This document shows, one piece after another, positions 44,160 through 54,606 of a stretch of 64,000 nucleotides of DNA. The position numbers and the translations under genes are program-made. The notes under the pieces were generated by a model that was given only the letters and a program-made list of their open reading frames with translations, made no database searches and was not told the origin of the DNA. The stretch is taken from positions 2,962 to 66,961 of the forward strand of contig NMRB01001814.1 in NCBI GenBank assembly GCA_002633025.1, given 5' to 3'. The first letter of the stretch is position 1, and every line of letters starts with the position of its first letter. The DNA is from Notospermus geniculatus (Eukaryota > Nemertea > Pilidiophora > Heteronemertea > Lineidae).

Positions 44160-44577
44160 CGCCATTCATGTGGACTGCTTTGGCAGATTATTAAAGCCGC
44201 AAATACATGTGGCATTTCCATCGTCTGCATTCCATTGCTCCACGGCTAGATTGGGTCAGACTTTAGGTATCGCATGTACATGTAATACGGCATATTTGCA
44301 TATTTTGTCGACTTACCTTCGGGTTGTATGTCGAGAATCAGTTACTTTTACGTGGTACTCTATGCGGTGGTCACCCGTATATGGCCAGATGAGGTGTTGC
44401 TACTGCTCAATATCGAACATTCATCAATGGAATCACGTGACCTGACCTAACCAATGAGTTGTCTGGGATTTATGGCGTCATAATTATGCCCCCCCCCCCC
44501 CGCTCAACGAAGTTGACGGGCGCATTGTGTTCTCAGTTGGTTCCCGTCGTCCGCCGCCGCGTCCGCCTCCGCACTCT
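44160..44577. other. No recognisable feature
   Basis: Plain sequence with a run of C at about 44490-44501. Confidence 0.5.
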
Positions 44578-45420
44578 CCGGACTATAACTCAAGAACGGG
44601 TTGTCGGATTGATCTCATGTTTCTGTGGTGTAACCGGGTGGATCAGAGGAGGTGCCCTATCGATTTTGGTTGCGATCCGATATTCAATATGGCCACCAGG
44701 AAGATATCTTTGAGTCTGCCTTCCGGACCGTAACTCAAGAACGGGTTGCCCGATTTATCTCATATTTGCGTATTGTATTGTATTGTATTGTATTGTATTT
44801 ATTACATAAAGTATTTACAATAGAGCTACGAGGGGCCGAAGCCGAGGCATTATTGGCCCCTTTACAGGATAAATTAATAATACAAATTAATAGCGGAAGA
44901 AGACATTGAAAAGAAACAAATTTGTGTGATGTAATGGAGTAGATCAGGGGAGGTTCCCTATCGATTTTGGTTGCGATCCAGTATTCAATATGGCCGCCAG
45001 GCAGATATCTTGGATTTTGCATTCCGGATCATAACTGAACGGGTTGCCCGACTTATCTCATATTTCATGGTGTTATGGGGTGGTTCGGGGGGAGGTTCCC
45101 TATCGATTTTGGTTGAGACCCAATATCCAATATGGTCACCAGAAAGACATCTTGGTTTTAGCATTCCGGACCGTAACTCAAGAACGGGTTGCCCGATTTA
45201 TTTCATATTTGTATGGTGTAATGGGCTGGATCGGGGGAGGTTCCCTATCGATTTTAGTTGCGACCCGATATTCAATATGGCTGACAGGAAGACATCTTTG
45301 TTTTAGCATTCCGGACCGTAACTCAAGAACAGGTTGTCCGATTTATCTCATATTTGTGTAGTGTACTTGGGTGGATCGAGGGAGGTTCCCTATCGATCTT
45401 GGTTTTGACCCGATATTCAG
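44578..45420 (+). repeat. Satellite-like array, about 145-bp unit, five to six copies
   Basis: Unit: GACCGTAACTCAAGAACGGG, TTGCCCGATTTATCTCATAT, TTGTGTGGTGTAATGGG, GGAGGTTCCCTATCGATTTT, GGTTGCGACCCGATATTCAA, TATGGCCGCCAGGAAGA. The copies differ by point changes. One copy is interrupted by a LINE-like 3' end at 44772-44917. Confidence 0.9.
44772..44917 (-). mobile_element. LINE-like 3' end inserted in the satellite
   Basis: Begins with (TATTG)n followed by TATTTATTACATAAAGTATT and GAGGGGCCGAAGCCGAGG. In reverse complement it ends in ...AATAAATACAATACAATA, a typical simple-repeat 3' tail of a non-LTR retrotransposon. ATTTGCG on the left and ATTTGTG on the right are candidate target duplications, matching the uninterrupted unit. 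No coding sequence left. Confidence 0.6.
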
Positions 45421-45499
45421 CGTGATGCACCTGAGCGGGGGCATACTAGCAGTCGCCCCGATTGCGTTACATCTAGTTCATTCAAGGACATTAGTTGAA

Positions 45500-45755
45500 A
45501 ATCCACTCGAGTTGACCGGGACATCTGCTTCACATCCTCAGTATTGTTATGTCAAACAGATGTCGAGTAGCCTAAGGGATCTCGCTCCTGCTGACGAAAC
45601 TTGATGATGTGGAGCCTTCAACATCCTATTCAGCTTTCTCTTCAGTCCACTCCACTTACTGTGTTGTTGGAATGAATGTAACATATGCTGCTGCTTGTTG
45701 GCCATAGAAGTACGGAAGGTCATCGTCGAGTAGCAGTTTTGAAGGGGTCCACTTA
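45500..45755 (+). repeat. Dispersed repeat, about 250 bp, copy 2
   Basis: Diverged partner of 36415-36665 in the same orientation. Shared words include CTCTTCAGTCCACTCCACTT, GTTGGAATGAATGTAACAT and GGTCATCGTCGAGTAGCAG. Confidence 0.55.
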
Positions 45756-45802
45756 TTCCTTACGTATTTACAACATTGGTACATGTAATTGCCTGATAGA
45801 AG

Positions 45803-46200
45803 CATTGATAGCCTCGTGGTTATCATGTCCACTTAGCAAGTGGCAGGTCCCGGTCGGGTACGAATCCAGCCCGGCGGGGGGCCATGTGGGATTTCATTCC
45901 CGGTGTAACGTTTTTGAGCGTTCCCCATCTGCGAATGTTCCCCTGCTATTGTCTGACGGAATAAGCCGCGACTCGACAATGGAGGACACACAGACAAACG
46001 TGTCGATCTATCTGCCAGTGTTTCCAGAACAAATGGGGGNTTGTGGGGGGGGGGGGACACTGACACACCGAAACACTGAAAAACTTTACACCGGCTCTTC
46101 AGTCCGTCGCATGTGAGAAAAACCATTCTGCCGTGTACTTTGTGCCTTTGCAAGTAAAAGTTAAAGTTAAAAGTTAAAGTTAAAGTTTGGGTTTATAGTC
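45803..46200 (+). mobile_element. tRNA-derived SINE, interrupted
   Basis: The head GATAGCCTCGTGGTTATCAT reads like a tRNA A-box region. GTCCACTTAGCAAGTGGCAG and GGGTACGAATCCAGC follow (degenerate B box). From about 45904 to 46075 the body is replaced by a repeat shared with 11815-11930 (GTAACGTTTTTGAGCGTTCC, CTGACGGAATAAGC). The SINE tail CGTGTACTTTGTGCCTTTGC resumes at 46129 and ends in (AAAGTT)n at 46150-46190. Confidence 0.6.
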
Positions 46201-47051
46201 TGATATCAACAACGGTAGAGGTGACATCCGACTTCACACTTTAACCCCAGTCTATCCTGAAACCTTTCAGGAAAATTTGCTATCACATATGTTAGGCCCA
46301 GCCTCCTACATTGCATTCGTTTGGAGGTATTCAAGAAAAACTCTGTCCATTTACTTTTTTCCATGAGTGTACATTTGTATAATGCAAATGGTAATGCCCT
46401 GAATTGTTTGTATAAATGAGTAATTTGCGATATGAAAAACGTTGTCATTGTGACCGCATTGACGGCAACCAACAGATCAAAGAAGTTCGTGTGGTTACGA
46501 GCCAGAAATAACAAAAGGACAACGGGATATCCGGGCGGGTGAGGGGAGCTTTACCTGCTCGACTTAGAATTGATCAAATTCCATCTGTTGATTTAAAAAT
46601 AACCAACCATTCAAAAAACAGTTGTTTTGTCCTCCAAGACGGTTCAGCCGTTCTTTATAATCATTGATATTATAATTAGCTGAGTGTGAGTACATGTACA
46701 TGCAAAAAGTCTATGTTATTATCAATGAAACTGTTTAGTTGATACATTATCATTTTATTGATCGAGCTTTTTGAATTGATTAATTGCGGTGGCGTAAGAC
46801 TAGGCATGTCAGTGGTCATTTCGAAATCTACAATGTAGCACTGAGTCTGAAGCTTATTGCTGAGATTTCTTTGATGCAACCGGAACACCGAGACCAAATC
46901 CCGCGAGATATTGCGAGACTTGGGTTTGGGATTTAGTCCCGGAGGAAAAATCAACGCCGCCATCTTGAATATATTATTGCGCCCCACCTATAGCTGGGAT
47001 AGTGATACGGCGACCGAACAACCTGGATCTACTTTCGGACTACTTTGAGTC
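46201..47051. other. No recognised gene
   Basis: AT-rich. Two - strand frames of about 100 codons (46206-46514 and 46676-46987) show no motif. Confidence 0.4.
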
Positions 47052-47060
47052 ATCCACGAG

Positions 47061-47139
47061 ATAACCTGGTTCCCTGGGCTCCTACCGGCGGTACGAATCG
47101 TCAGCCAGCGCCACCATCGGACGCCCAGGGAACCAGGTT
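47061..47139. mobile_element. 79-bp mini-element with 9-bp target duplication
   Basis: ATCCACGAG occurs at 47052-47060 and 47140-47148. Between them the ends ATAACCTGGTTCCCTGGGC and GCCCAGGGAACCAGGTT are inverted. The inner word CAGCCAGCGCCAC also occurs in the third hairpin at 16923-17025, which also ends GGGAACCAGG, so they are related. Confidence 0.75.
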
Positions 47140-47148
47140 ATCCACGAG

Positions 47149-47996
47149 AAGATATAGTTCGGTAAAACTCATCACTTTTGTGTCGTAAAAGAACCTAACG
47201 ATGTCAGTTTTGGGATAATTTAATACAATATATACACAAAAGTGAATTTGACTAAGATTTTGCGAGTTATTGTGCGTTTTTGCTTAGTCTAGTTTTTGCT
47301 CGGCTAAATCGGGATTTCCGTCGGGGATTCCCGCCATCATGCCATACACTACAGAATGTACAGCGCACTGACATGCATTTCGCTGTTCTGATGCAGTGCG
47401 TGCAGTGTGTATTTGTTTGCCATTCCCGAAGCAATAAAATATTCTATTATGCGTCTTCTGATATAAATATGCGAATAAATTGACTCAAATATATTTACTT
47501 CATCGGAAATCATCATAAAATACAATAAAAGTAGCAAATATTTATCAGAAATGTCATTTCTTCAGGAACTACTTTTACCGCGGAAGTATGCTCCCGACAC
47601 CGGCGGTGTCAGGCGCGACGCATCACATAACCCTACGCAAAATGGCGGATTTGACTGTTCGTCAGGGTCACAAACCGACGCAACGTCACCAGCATGTCGT
47701 CAATCCCCCTTTACTCAAAGCTGAGGTTTTATTCCAAACCCTAATCACCCTTAATTACCCTTCCTCATCTGTTGTGCAGCTAGCCATGAAGGCTGTTCAC
47801 TTGGAACACACACTCCCACAGCTCACTGCATAAAGCAACAGGTGTAATTAAGCCTAATTAGCATATGTGTGGTGCTGGGAAGGTGTGAAGAGTGTTTGTT
47901 TGGTCAGGGTTGACTCTTCTAATGGGGCTATCCAGGGAAAACTACACCTCCAGGTGGTTCTACTGTACTATAAGTCCTAGTGTCACTGTTTGCAAC
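47149..47996. other. No recognised gene upstream of the SAP frame
   Basis: Plain sequence. An 81-codon frame at 47588-47833 has no motif. This could include the 5' region of the SAP-encoding unit. Confidence 0.4.
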
Positions 47997-48119
47997 ATGG
48001 CAGAATATGGAAAGTGGACTGTTCAGAAACTTAAAAATGAGTTATCAAACAGAGGAGTGTCACTTACAGGCAGAAAAAGTGATCTAATCATTTTCAACCT
48101 CAGAATCCTCCATCATTGA
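47997..48119 (+). CDS. SAP-domain fragment (40 codons)
   Basis: ATG at 47997 starts MAEYGKWTVQKLKNELSNRG then VSLTGRKSDLI. The spacing W-x3-L-x2-L-x2-R-G-x4-G-x-K-x-x-L is the SAP fold (helix-turn-helix, DNA or RNA binding): LKNELSNRG is helix 1, TGRKSDLI the second. The frame stops after ILHH with no donor I trust, so it is truncated or a first exon. N-terminal SAP domains are common in transposon-derived proteins of invertebrates. A cellular SAP gene is the alternative. Confidence 0.55.
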   Translation: MAEYGKWTVQKLKNELSNRGVSLTGRKSDLIIFNLRILHH

Positions 48120-48474
48120 CTTAATCATCGTATCAGACTTGATATTTTGTCCATCATTCTTTTATCAAATGGCACAAATCGGCTCCTATAACCAGTTAAC
48201 ACCTACAGCAATAGAAGCAAGTTCTACCCAGGTTTTTATGCCTTAGAAATCAAATGAGCTGATTAATTTTGATCTGAGATGTTGGGGTCATGGTGATATC
48301 GACGTTCGATATCACAACATTTGATATTTTGAGATAACTTGCCACATTGTCAACTGATCAACATGAAACAAGTCTTAATTCATGCCTGCTTATCCAAGGA
48401 CAGGACTGTGTTAAAATTCTCAGCCGCATGTATCCGGGTGATTGAGATATCATGAGATTTTGATATTTTCAAAC
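48120..48474. other. No recognisable feature
   Basis: AT-rich; repeated GATATC/TTGATATTTTGA words but no clear array. Confidence 0.45.
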
Positions 48475-48735
48475 TTGATAATTTGAAATATATCTGCCCG
48501 TGGTTGAGGTAGAGACATGATATCACCCCTACTTAGGTTATTGCGCATGCCCATTTCGATTATGCAATGACCTTGATGATCAAGTCAAGGTCAAACTTGA
48601 TAATTTGAAATGTCTCTGTCTGTGGTAGCAGTAGAGGTTTGGTAACATCCGTATTTAGGTTATTTAGTATGCCAATTTCGATTATGCAATGACCCTGATG
48701 ATCATAGGTCAAGGTCAAGGTAAGAGGTCAAGGTG
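48475..48735. repeat. Tandem pair, about 121-bp unit
   Basis: Both units have CTTGATAATTTGAAAT, CTGTGGT-like, AGGTTATT, TGCCAATTTCGATTATGCAA and TGACCTTGATGATCA. The array ends in GGTCAAGGTCAAGGTAAGAG, a run of AGGTCA half-sites. Confidence 0.75.
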
Positions 48736-49369
48736 AAGTTTCCCAAAGAACTGATAAACAATGAAACTCACTGAACAGAAAGTGGATAGTATAACCTATA
48801 GTACAGTAGAGACCCCTATTATCGAGAGGTTGAAGTATATTCTGGATAGCCCCATTGTACATGTAGGTCTATACAGACATTGGGCATGCAGGGCTGGACT
48901 GAATTTGCCTTTGAGTTTAATCATTGTATACCACTGTGTATTAAAACAATACTTGACCCTGTTCTAGTTTGATTGGAACTGAATTCCAACATGGTCGTAT
49001 GGGGAGAAAAAGTCTAATTTACCCGGATTCGAGAAAAAGTTGACTTTGATGAGAAAAAGTTTTGCTAAAAATGTAAAAGTTATTTTGCTCTAAGGAAGCT
49101 TTATTTATGGGCCAATTTTATTCAGACTTGGTCAAATTAATGATAGTGCTTGTCTGCACAAGAATATATGAGCAATTAAGGAGGGGGAATAATCCGCACA
49201 GCAAAAAAGAGGATTTTTGTTAACACTCTTCATGCAGAGTCTATGAAGTTGTAAAATGTAGGAATATAGGTCTACTCATAATATTATTGTAGCAAATGGC
49301 TCAATTTTGTTGAAAGCATTGTTAAATTGAAGACAATGATTTTGTGAACATGAATGTGGGGAATGCAAA
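48736..49369. other. No recognisable feature
   Basis: Plain AT-rich sequence; GAGAAAAAGT occurs three times at 49000-49060. Confidence 0.45.
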
Positions 49370-49546
49370 TACAGTTGAACCTCCCTTAACGGACACCTCT
49401 GCCAGGAGGACACCTCTCTAATCAGGACACCAATGTTCAGTCCCAAACTGGTCATTTCTATTCATTTCAACCTCTGTAATCAGGACACCTCTCAATTAAG
49501 GACAGCATTTGTCAGTCCCGAAGGTGTCCTTAGAGGTTCGACTGTA
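49370..49546. mobile_element. pogo/Tigger-like MITE, 177 bp
   Basis: Left TACAGTTGAACCTCCCTTAA then CGGACACC; right GGTGTCCTTAGAGGTTCGAC then TGTA. Internal subterminal repeats AATCAGGACACCTCTC. TA at both ends. Same terminal style as 1-531 but a distinct family. Confidence 0.85.
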
Positions 49547-50177
49547 GATGTTCACTTGGTGGAGAAACAATTGATTTGTCAGCCCTCCCTTTTCCTTTTC
49601 CCACATCCTGAATTTTGCACTACTGGTGGTTCCTCAAACTGAGTCAAGTGGCCATATGAATAAAGACTTAGTAAATGCTTTTACTTGAATTTTGCAATGC
49701 AAATGCACCAAGCAATGCTGTACAAATCTGAAGTAAAAGCAATTGTTAGTCTTTATTCAAATGACCGTTGAAGGAATTATTCCTCCAAGAATGACCCAAT
49801 GTCGTTTACCTCAAGTTACTTAGTGATGCCAAAGGATTTTTGGCACTTCTCAAACATAACTTTTTACAGTCTTATCCATTGCCTGTTGCCTGTAAAGTAT
49901 TGTGACAAAGAGCACTCTGAACATTTTCTCCATGGACTGCTCTCCTCACCACACCTCGCTTTCATCATTTATATGCAGGGCCTTTAATTTTCAATGATTT
50001 TGGTACTACTCCACCACTTCTGGCTTAGTCCAGTGCATGTAATCTAAGTAGGCCTATGAAGTGCTCAACTAACTAGGACTGAGGACATTATGCTCCACGA
50101 ATTACTCTCTTCTTTACACTTCATCACTGCTTAATCACTGCTATTCAAAGGTTTTGACACTATTTCATCACATTTTT
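49547..50177. other. No recognisable feature
   Basis: Nothing seen. Confidence 0.5.
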
Positions 50178-50338
50178 AAGGTCACACTACACACTGTCCC
50201 ACAAAACTTCCCCTCTCCTAAACCACTGCCCCTCAAAGACAGTGGATCCATTTTACAGGTTTTAAGGTCACACTAAACACTGTCCCACAAAACTTCCCCT
50301 ATCCCACACCACCATTGCACCTCAAAGACAGTGGGCCC
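50178..50338. repeat. Tandem pair, about 85-90-bp unit
   Basis: Two copies with AAGGTCACACTA, ACACTGTCCCACAAAACTTC then CCCT, and CCTCAAAGACAGTGG. Confidence 0.8.
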
Positions 50339-51318
50339 ATATAGTATGATTGACAGCACCAGCACAGCCAATCAGGAAACACTTGGTTCATTCATACCAA
50401 TTGTATTATAACAGCTGAGGGGGTATACTCATTGTGAGGAATAGCACAGAAGAGTGAATGCTTACAAAAAATATGTTGTAAAATCTTTATTCGTTGGCGG
50501 ATTTTCTTCGTTGTTGAAGTATTCTGCTAGTAAGAGCATTTGAAATAAATTGATACAGTTTGAATTTGAAACATATTGCAAGAAAATTGACTTTGACACT
50601 TCAGCCAGGTCCTTAGTTAGGGTTAATTAGGGTCCTTATGTCACTGTTTTCACACCTATGGTCTTAATTGCTACCCCAGCGGCCCTTTGATCTTTGGGGT
50701 AGAACAGTCAAATTCAGTAAAGGGAGAATTTACAGCATGAGGTTATTTTGGAGGCTTTTGCCCTGTTGTTCAGGTTGTTCTTTGATGCTGCAGACACTGG
50801 TATTTGTCCTGTCTGTCCACAACGGCTCCTTTCTTCCTCAACGAGGTCTTACATCATCGTTACAGAATGGACAAGAACACTGGTGCGAGAAACACTTGCA
50901 TCAAACAATACCGTACTAGCAACACTTGGATCACTTATTTTGAGGTCCTACTTTCATCACTTGCAATAAACGTGGCTCATACCAAGCCGGATATTTATTT
51001 CTGGTGGACAAATGATGACAATACTTCATCGTGTTTTATTCGATATTGTCTGTTTCCTTTTTCTATTTTGTATTTTGAGCGTTTGAATGCAAGATGGAGG
51101 AGGATTTGCCCTACAGGTGGACGTGGGGTCAACACCACGTTTCTGAAATGTTTATTTCTGTTTTTGTTTCGACCAATCAGCATATTATGTGCTACAAAAG
51201 ATTACATTGTTCATGTCGTAGCTGGTCACTAGTGTATACATGTACATCTACCTGCGTTCATTTCGTCGGCATTTGAATCTTTATCGCAAGGACCTGTAGC
51301 CGGACAGGCCCACCACAG
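50339..51318. other. No recognised gene
   Basis: Includes overlapping frames of 83 and 142 codons (50668-51232) in different phases with no motif. It may hold the promoter or 5' UTR of the PAN-like exon that follows, but I see no TATA box I trust. Confidence 0.4.
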
Positions 51319-51567
51319 ATGCGAACCACAATGATTCCACTAATTTTCATGCTATCGGTGCATGATTCAGGATGTGTTGATTATACACGAGTGGCTGCTT
51401 ACGTCAGGTCACCCCTGGAGTGTTGTCTTCGTTGCGTTTACACTGACAGTTGTCAAATATTTTCGTATCGTCCGGGCGTTTTTAAAAGTAACTGCCGTGT
51501 TGCAAGACAAAGAGAAAATTGCAACGAGACAAGAAGCAGCGGTGGAGTGGTACTGTGGTCAATGAAG
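51319..51567 (+). CDS. First exon of a PAN/Apple-domain protein
   Basis: The frame from ATG 51319 (or 51331) gives a short hydrophobic N-terminus (IPLIFMLSV), then SPLECCLRCVYTDSCQIFSY and, after six residues, SNCRVARQREN. The C-C-x2-C-x5-C...F-x-Y...C spacing matches the core of PAN/Apple domains, which bind protein or carbohydrate in secreted proteins. A donor AAG/GTGAAT at 51568 ends the exon in phase 0. CCACCACAG just before the first ATG could also be an acceptor. A TTAA foldback begins 16 bp into the intron. No later exon could be assigned. Confidence 0.55.
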
Positions 51568-51583
51568 GTGAATTTTGTTACTA

Positions 51584-51969
51584 TTAAAGGGACTAGGAAA
51601 ATTTTTTCAAGCTTCGGTTATTACAAAATGCCAGTCATCCATGATAAATTCCCACCCTCAATTCACTTTTTCAATTAAGTGTTAATTACTGGCACCCAGA
51701 CAAGTCAGTTATTACCAAACCATGGAGCATTCACCACGTCACTGGGAACCTAATCAACATAATAGAGTACAAGCTCGCTCCATACAATACATACAGCGAT
51801 GAGGTTCCCAGTGACGTGGTGAATCCTCCATGGTGTAGTGATGACTGATTTGTTTGTGTGCCAGTAATTAACACTTAATTGAAAAAGTGAATTGACGGTG
51901 GGAATATATCACGAAAGACTAACATTTTGTAGTAACCGAAGCTTGAAAAAATTTTCCTAGTCCCTTTAA
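51584..51969. mobile_element. piggyBac-like foldback MITE, 386 bp
   Basis: TTAA at both ends (51584-51587, 51966-51969) with AAAGGGACTAGGAAAATTTT on the left and its inverse on the right. The arms continue with CAAGCTTCGGTTA and TTGAAAAAGTGAATTG words. Inner arms CACGTCACTGGGAACCT/AGGTTCCCAGTGACGTG make the whole element one hairpin. It sits just inside the putative intron of the PAN-like gene. Confidence 0.8.
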
Positions 51970-52203
51970 CACTCTCATCATGGTTTCAGAGGTTTCTGCT
52001 TGATGACATATTCACTCACTACCAGGGGTTGTGACATCTCTCCGCCCTCCGATTACGCTCACCAAACCCTTTACTTGACGAACCTCGCTGTGTTGAGCTG
52101 TCTCCAACGGGATGTTCCTGTTTGTGGACTGACTCCAGCGTTTAGTTTTATCATGGCCGTTTTTGATCAAAGATCGTTAACATTTGCAATAAATCAGGGC
52201 CGA

Positions 52204-52317
52204 CCGCCAAGAAACTCCGATAGCACTAACATGGCCTAACAGATAAAATCTGTAATGGCAAAGACATTGCATACCTCTCTGTCAGGCACTGTTAGTGCTA
52301 TCGCAGTTTCTTGGGGG
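52204..52317. mobile_element. Foldback MITE, 114 bp
   Basis: CCGCCAAGAAACTCCGATAG then CACTAACA, and TGTTAGTGCTATCGCAGTTT then CTTGGGGG. The loop is about 50 bp. 51970-52203 holds a 79-codon frame without a motif. Confidence 0.75.
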
Positions 52318-53084
52318 TATTGGTAAACAAAGAAATCAAGAAATGAAGAAATCGAGAAATCCCAAAATCGATTAGATGGACCTATGCCTTTCTGCATCTA
52401 GTCAGTATGGTCAGTTATTGCCGCAAATAAAGACAAGCATACTAGTAGGTCATCGTGCAGAACACCAACTGCATCAAAGAAACCTGGATTCATGATATGT
52501 TCTGTATCAGTACAGACAGCATATGACCCCCCCCCCCCCCCNNNNNCCCCGGACATTCCGGACCACAAACGAGACAATTTTGTCTAAGTTCTGAAGGACC
52601 TTGGAGCTGTGAGCCTTGTGGCGTAGTTCACCGCCCTGGCTTTGATCCTTCGCTCATTTGTGGTTAACAGTGGTAGTCCAAGTCAAAACTTTGAAAATCA
52701 TAACCATAAATTACAGTCACACAACCATTCGCTCCAAGATTATTCAGAATTGAACCCACAACCCACGCACTACACCATACTGACAATAATAAGAGGAAAA
52801 TATGTTTTTGATGACCAAAAAATTTGCAAAAGTTGTTAAAGTTATTTTCCGTAAATAAGCTTACTGCATCGGCCAATCTCATTGAAACTTCGACAAACTA
52901 CTGATAGGTTGTCAGTGAACACGGGTATCTATGCAATGTTCCTGCGAATGGGCCAGGTTAGGTAAAATCTAATGATATATAGGCATAAACTGCTTTGACC
53001 TTAATAATAGTACCGCCCTATATTACCCTTTGGATTAGGCCCTGGCATGCCTGGTCATGCCTGGTACGTCCTGGTCCTGATTTT
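52318..53084. other. No recognised gene; poly-C run with 5 N
   Basis: A poly-C run and five N lie at 52528-52550, typical of a sequencing stop. Otherwise plain AT-rich sequence. Confidence 0.45.
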
Positions 53085-53240
53085 TTAGCAAGAAAAAATC
53101 AATCACATAAAAAATTTGAGTATTTTCCTCGCAGATGCCAGGAAAATGCATCTAGAAGCACTTAAATTGTCAAATTTGGGCTTCCCGCTTTCGTTGTCCG
53201 CCGCCTCCGTCGAGCTACGCCCACTTTCTGTCAACCCTGC
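53085..53240 (+). repeat. Dispersed hAT-like repeat, unsplit copy
   Basis: Order of words: GCAAGAAAAAATCAATC, CCAGGAAAATGCATCTAGAA, GCACTTAAATTGTC, TTTGGGCTTCCCGCTTTCG, GCCTCCGTCGAGCTACGCCC then ACTTTCTGTCAA. The same order occurs in 56795-56913 plus 58197-58290, where it is split by a 1.28-kb insertion. Confidence 0.65.
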
Positions 53241-53254
53241 ATCCGTGCCTGGTT

Positions 53255-53575
53255 GAACCAGTGTTGGTCATATTTGACACTGATATCGACACCGATTTTC
53301 AGTGTTGGACAAGGCCGACACCGGTTTCATCTGTTGAGTTCAGTGTTCGGTGTTCAATATGGCCAACACTGATTTTCAACACTGGCTCATGCTGTTGGAC
53401 ATGGCCGACACCAATTCAAACACTGTATTTTAGTGTTAAATGTAGCCGACACTGATAACAACACTCTTTTTCAGTGTTACCCTTGGTCAACACCGATTTG
53501 AACACCCATTTTCAGTGTCGATTTGCCTTCAACACTGATTTCCACTGTTAAGGTTACACTACTTTTTTAACAGTG
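53255..53575. repeat. Degenerate tandem repeat of AACACTG/CAGTGTT
   Basis: At least seven units of about 40-50 bp alternating GCCGACACC-type and TTTTCAGTGTTGG-type words. AACACTG and CAGTGTT pair in reverse, so units can form small hairpins. Confidence 0.7.
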
Positions 53576-53887
53576 ATTTGTAACCATCCTCGATCCTGAT
53601 ACTTGCCAACCACAAAATACACAGCGGTTTGTTTAATTGGCGTGTTGCCACACTAAGAACGAGGTTGGCTAACAAGTGTCGTAATTGGTGCACGGCAATT
53701 CGAGGTGCGAGGGAAACACAAAATCCCGGCGAAGTTCTCCATGGGTTTGTGCGTACGAAGAATGAGGTAGTACAGACACATATGGTAGGCCACGCTGGCT
53801 TGATGAATGAAATGCATACATGTTCATCACTTAGCTGTATTATAAGGAGGACTCCTGATAAATGATGGTTATCAGATCACGACACGC
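53576..53887. other. No recognisable feature
   Basis: Plain; a 78-codon frame at 53629-53865 has no motif. Confidence 0.45.
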
Positions 53888-54606
53888 GGCCCACAGTGGG
53901 TTTTGACGGTCAGAAAGAGAAAAAAAGATAATGAGATAAAACCTGTACTAGGTGTCACCCAGTACCATGGAGAATCGACATATGAAGACACGAAAAATTT
54001 TTTTTGGGAATTTTTTTGCGAAATATGTGTTTTTGAAGTTCATGTACATTTTCCTGTACATTTATGTATGTACAAAGTATATGACAAATTCCTTCTCGTA
54101 GTTTCCATTTTCAGGACATTTTCCAGTCGATTTCACTTTTACAGGGTTCTCCATGGAGTACTAGGTGGTAATTAGTGTATTGAATTCCAGCTGATAAAAT
54201 ATCGAATTGTTACTGGGGTTGTTTTAACCCCTTATTATTGGACTTAGGACCTAATATTTGAATTTTGTGGGACAGACTACCCAATTTTGTAGCTTTGATA
54301 TTTCATTTGTTATAATTATCTGGGTGGTTTCTGTCAAATGCTCCATGGAATACCCCGTAAAAGTGTAATCTAATGTGAAATGTGCTGAAAATAGAAATTA
54401 CGGGCAGGACTTTGCCATATGCTTTGTACATACCGTGACGAAGTCATGAGACGGCCATTGGTTCTTGTTTCAGCACACTTGGTTTGATAGAAAGGTTTTG
54501 ATTATTTCCCCTTTAATATAAACTAGATAGGTCAGCTTTAAGAAACATTGACATATGAAATCTTGAAGTAATCAAATTCTTTAAGGTATTTACTTTATTG
54601 AAACCC

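Noticed and set aside
44059-44445. A 128-codon frame starting inside the Penelope-like unit
   Set aside because: It begins in the inverted arm and continues into unrelated flanking DNA.
45685-46116. A 143-codon frame with a glycine run
   Set aside because: It runs through SINE and dispersed-repeat sequence, a G homopolymer and an ambiguous base.
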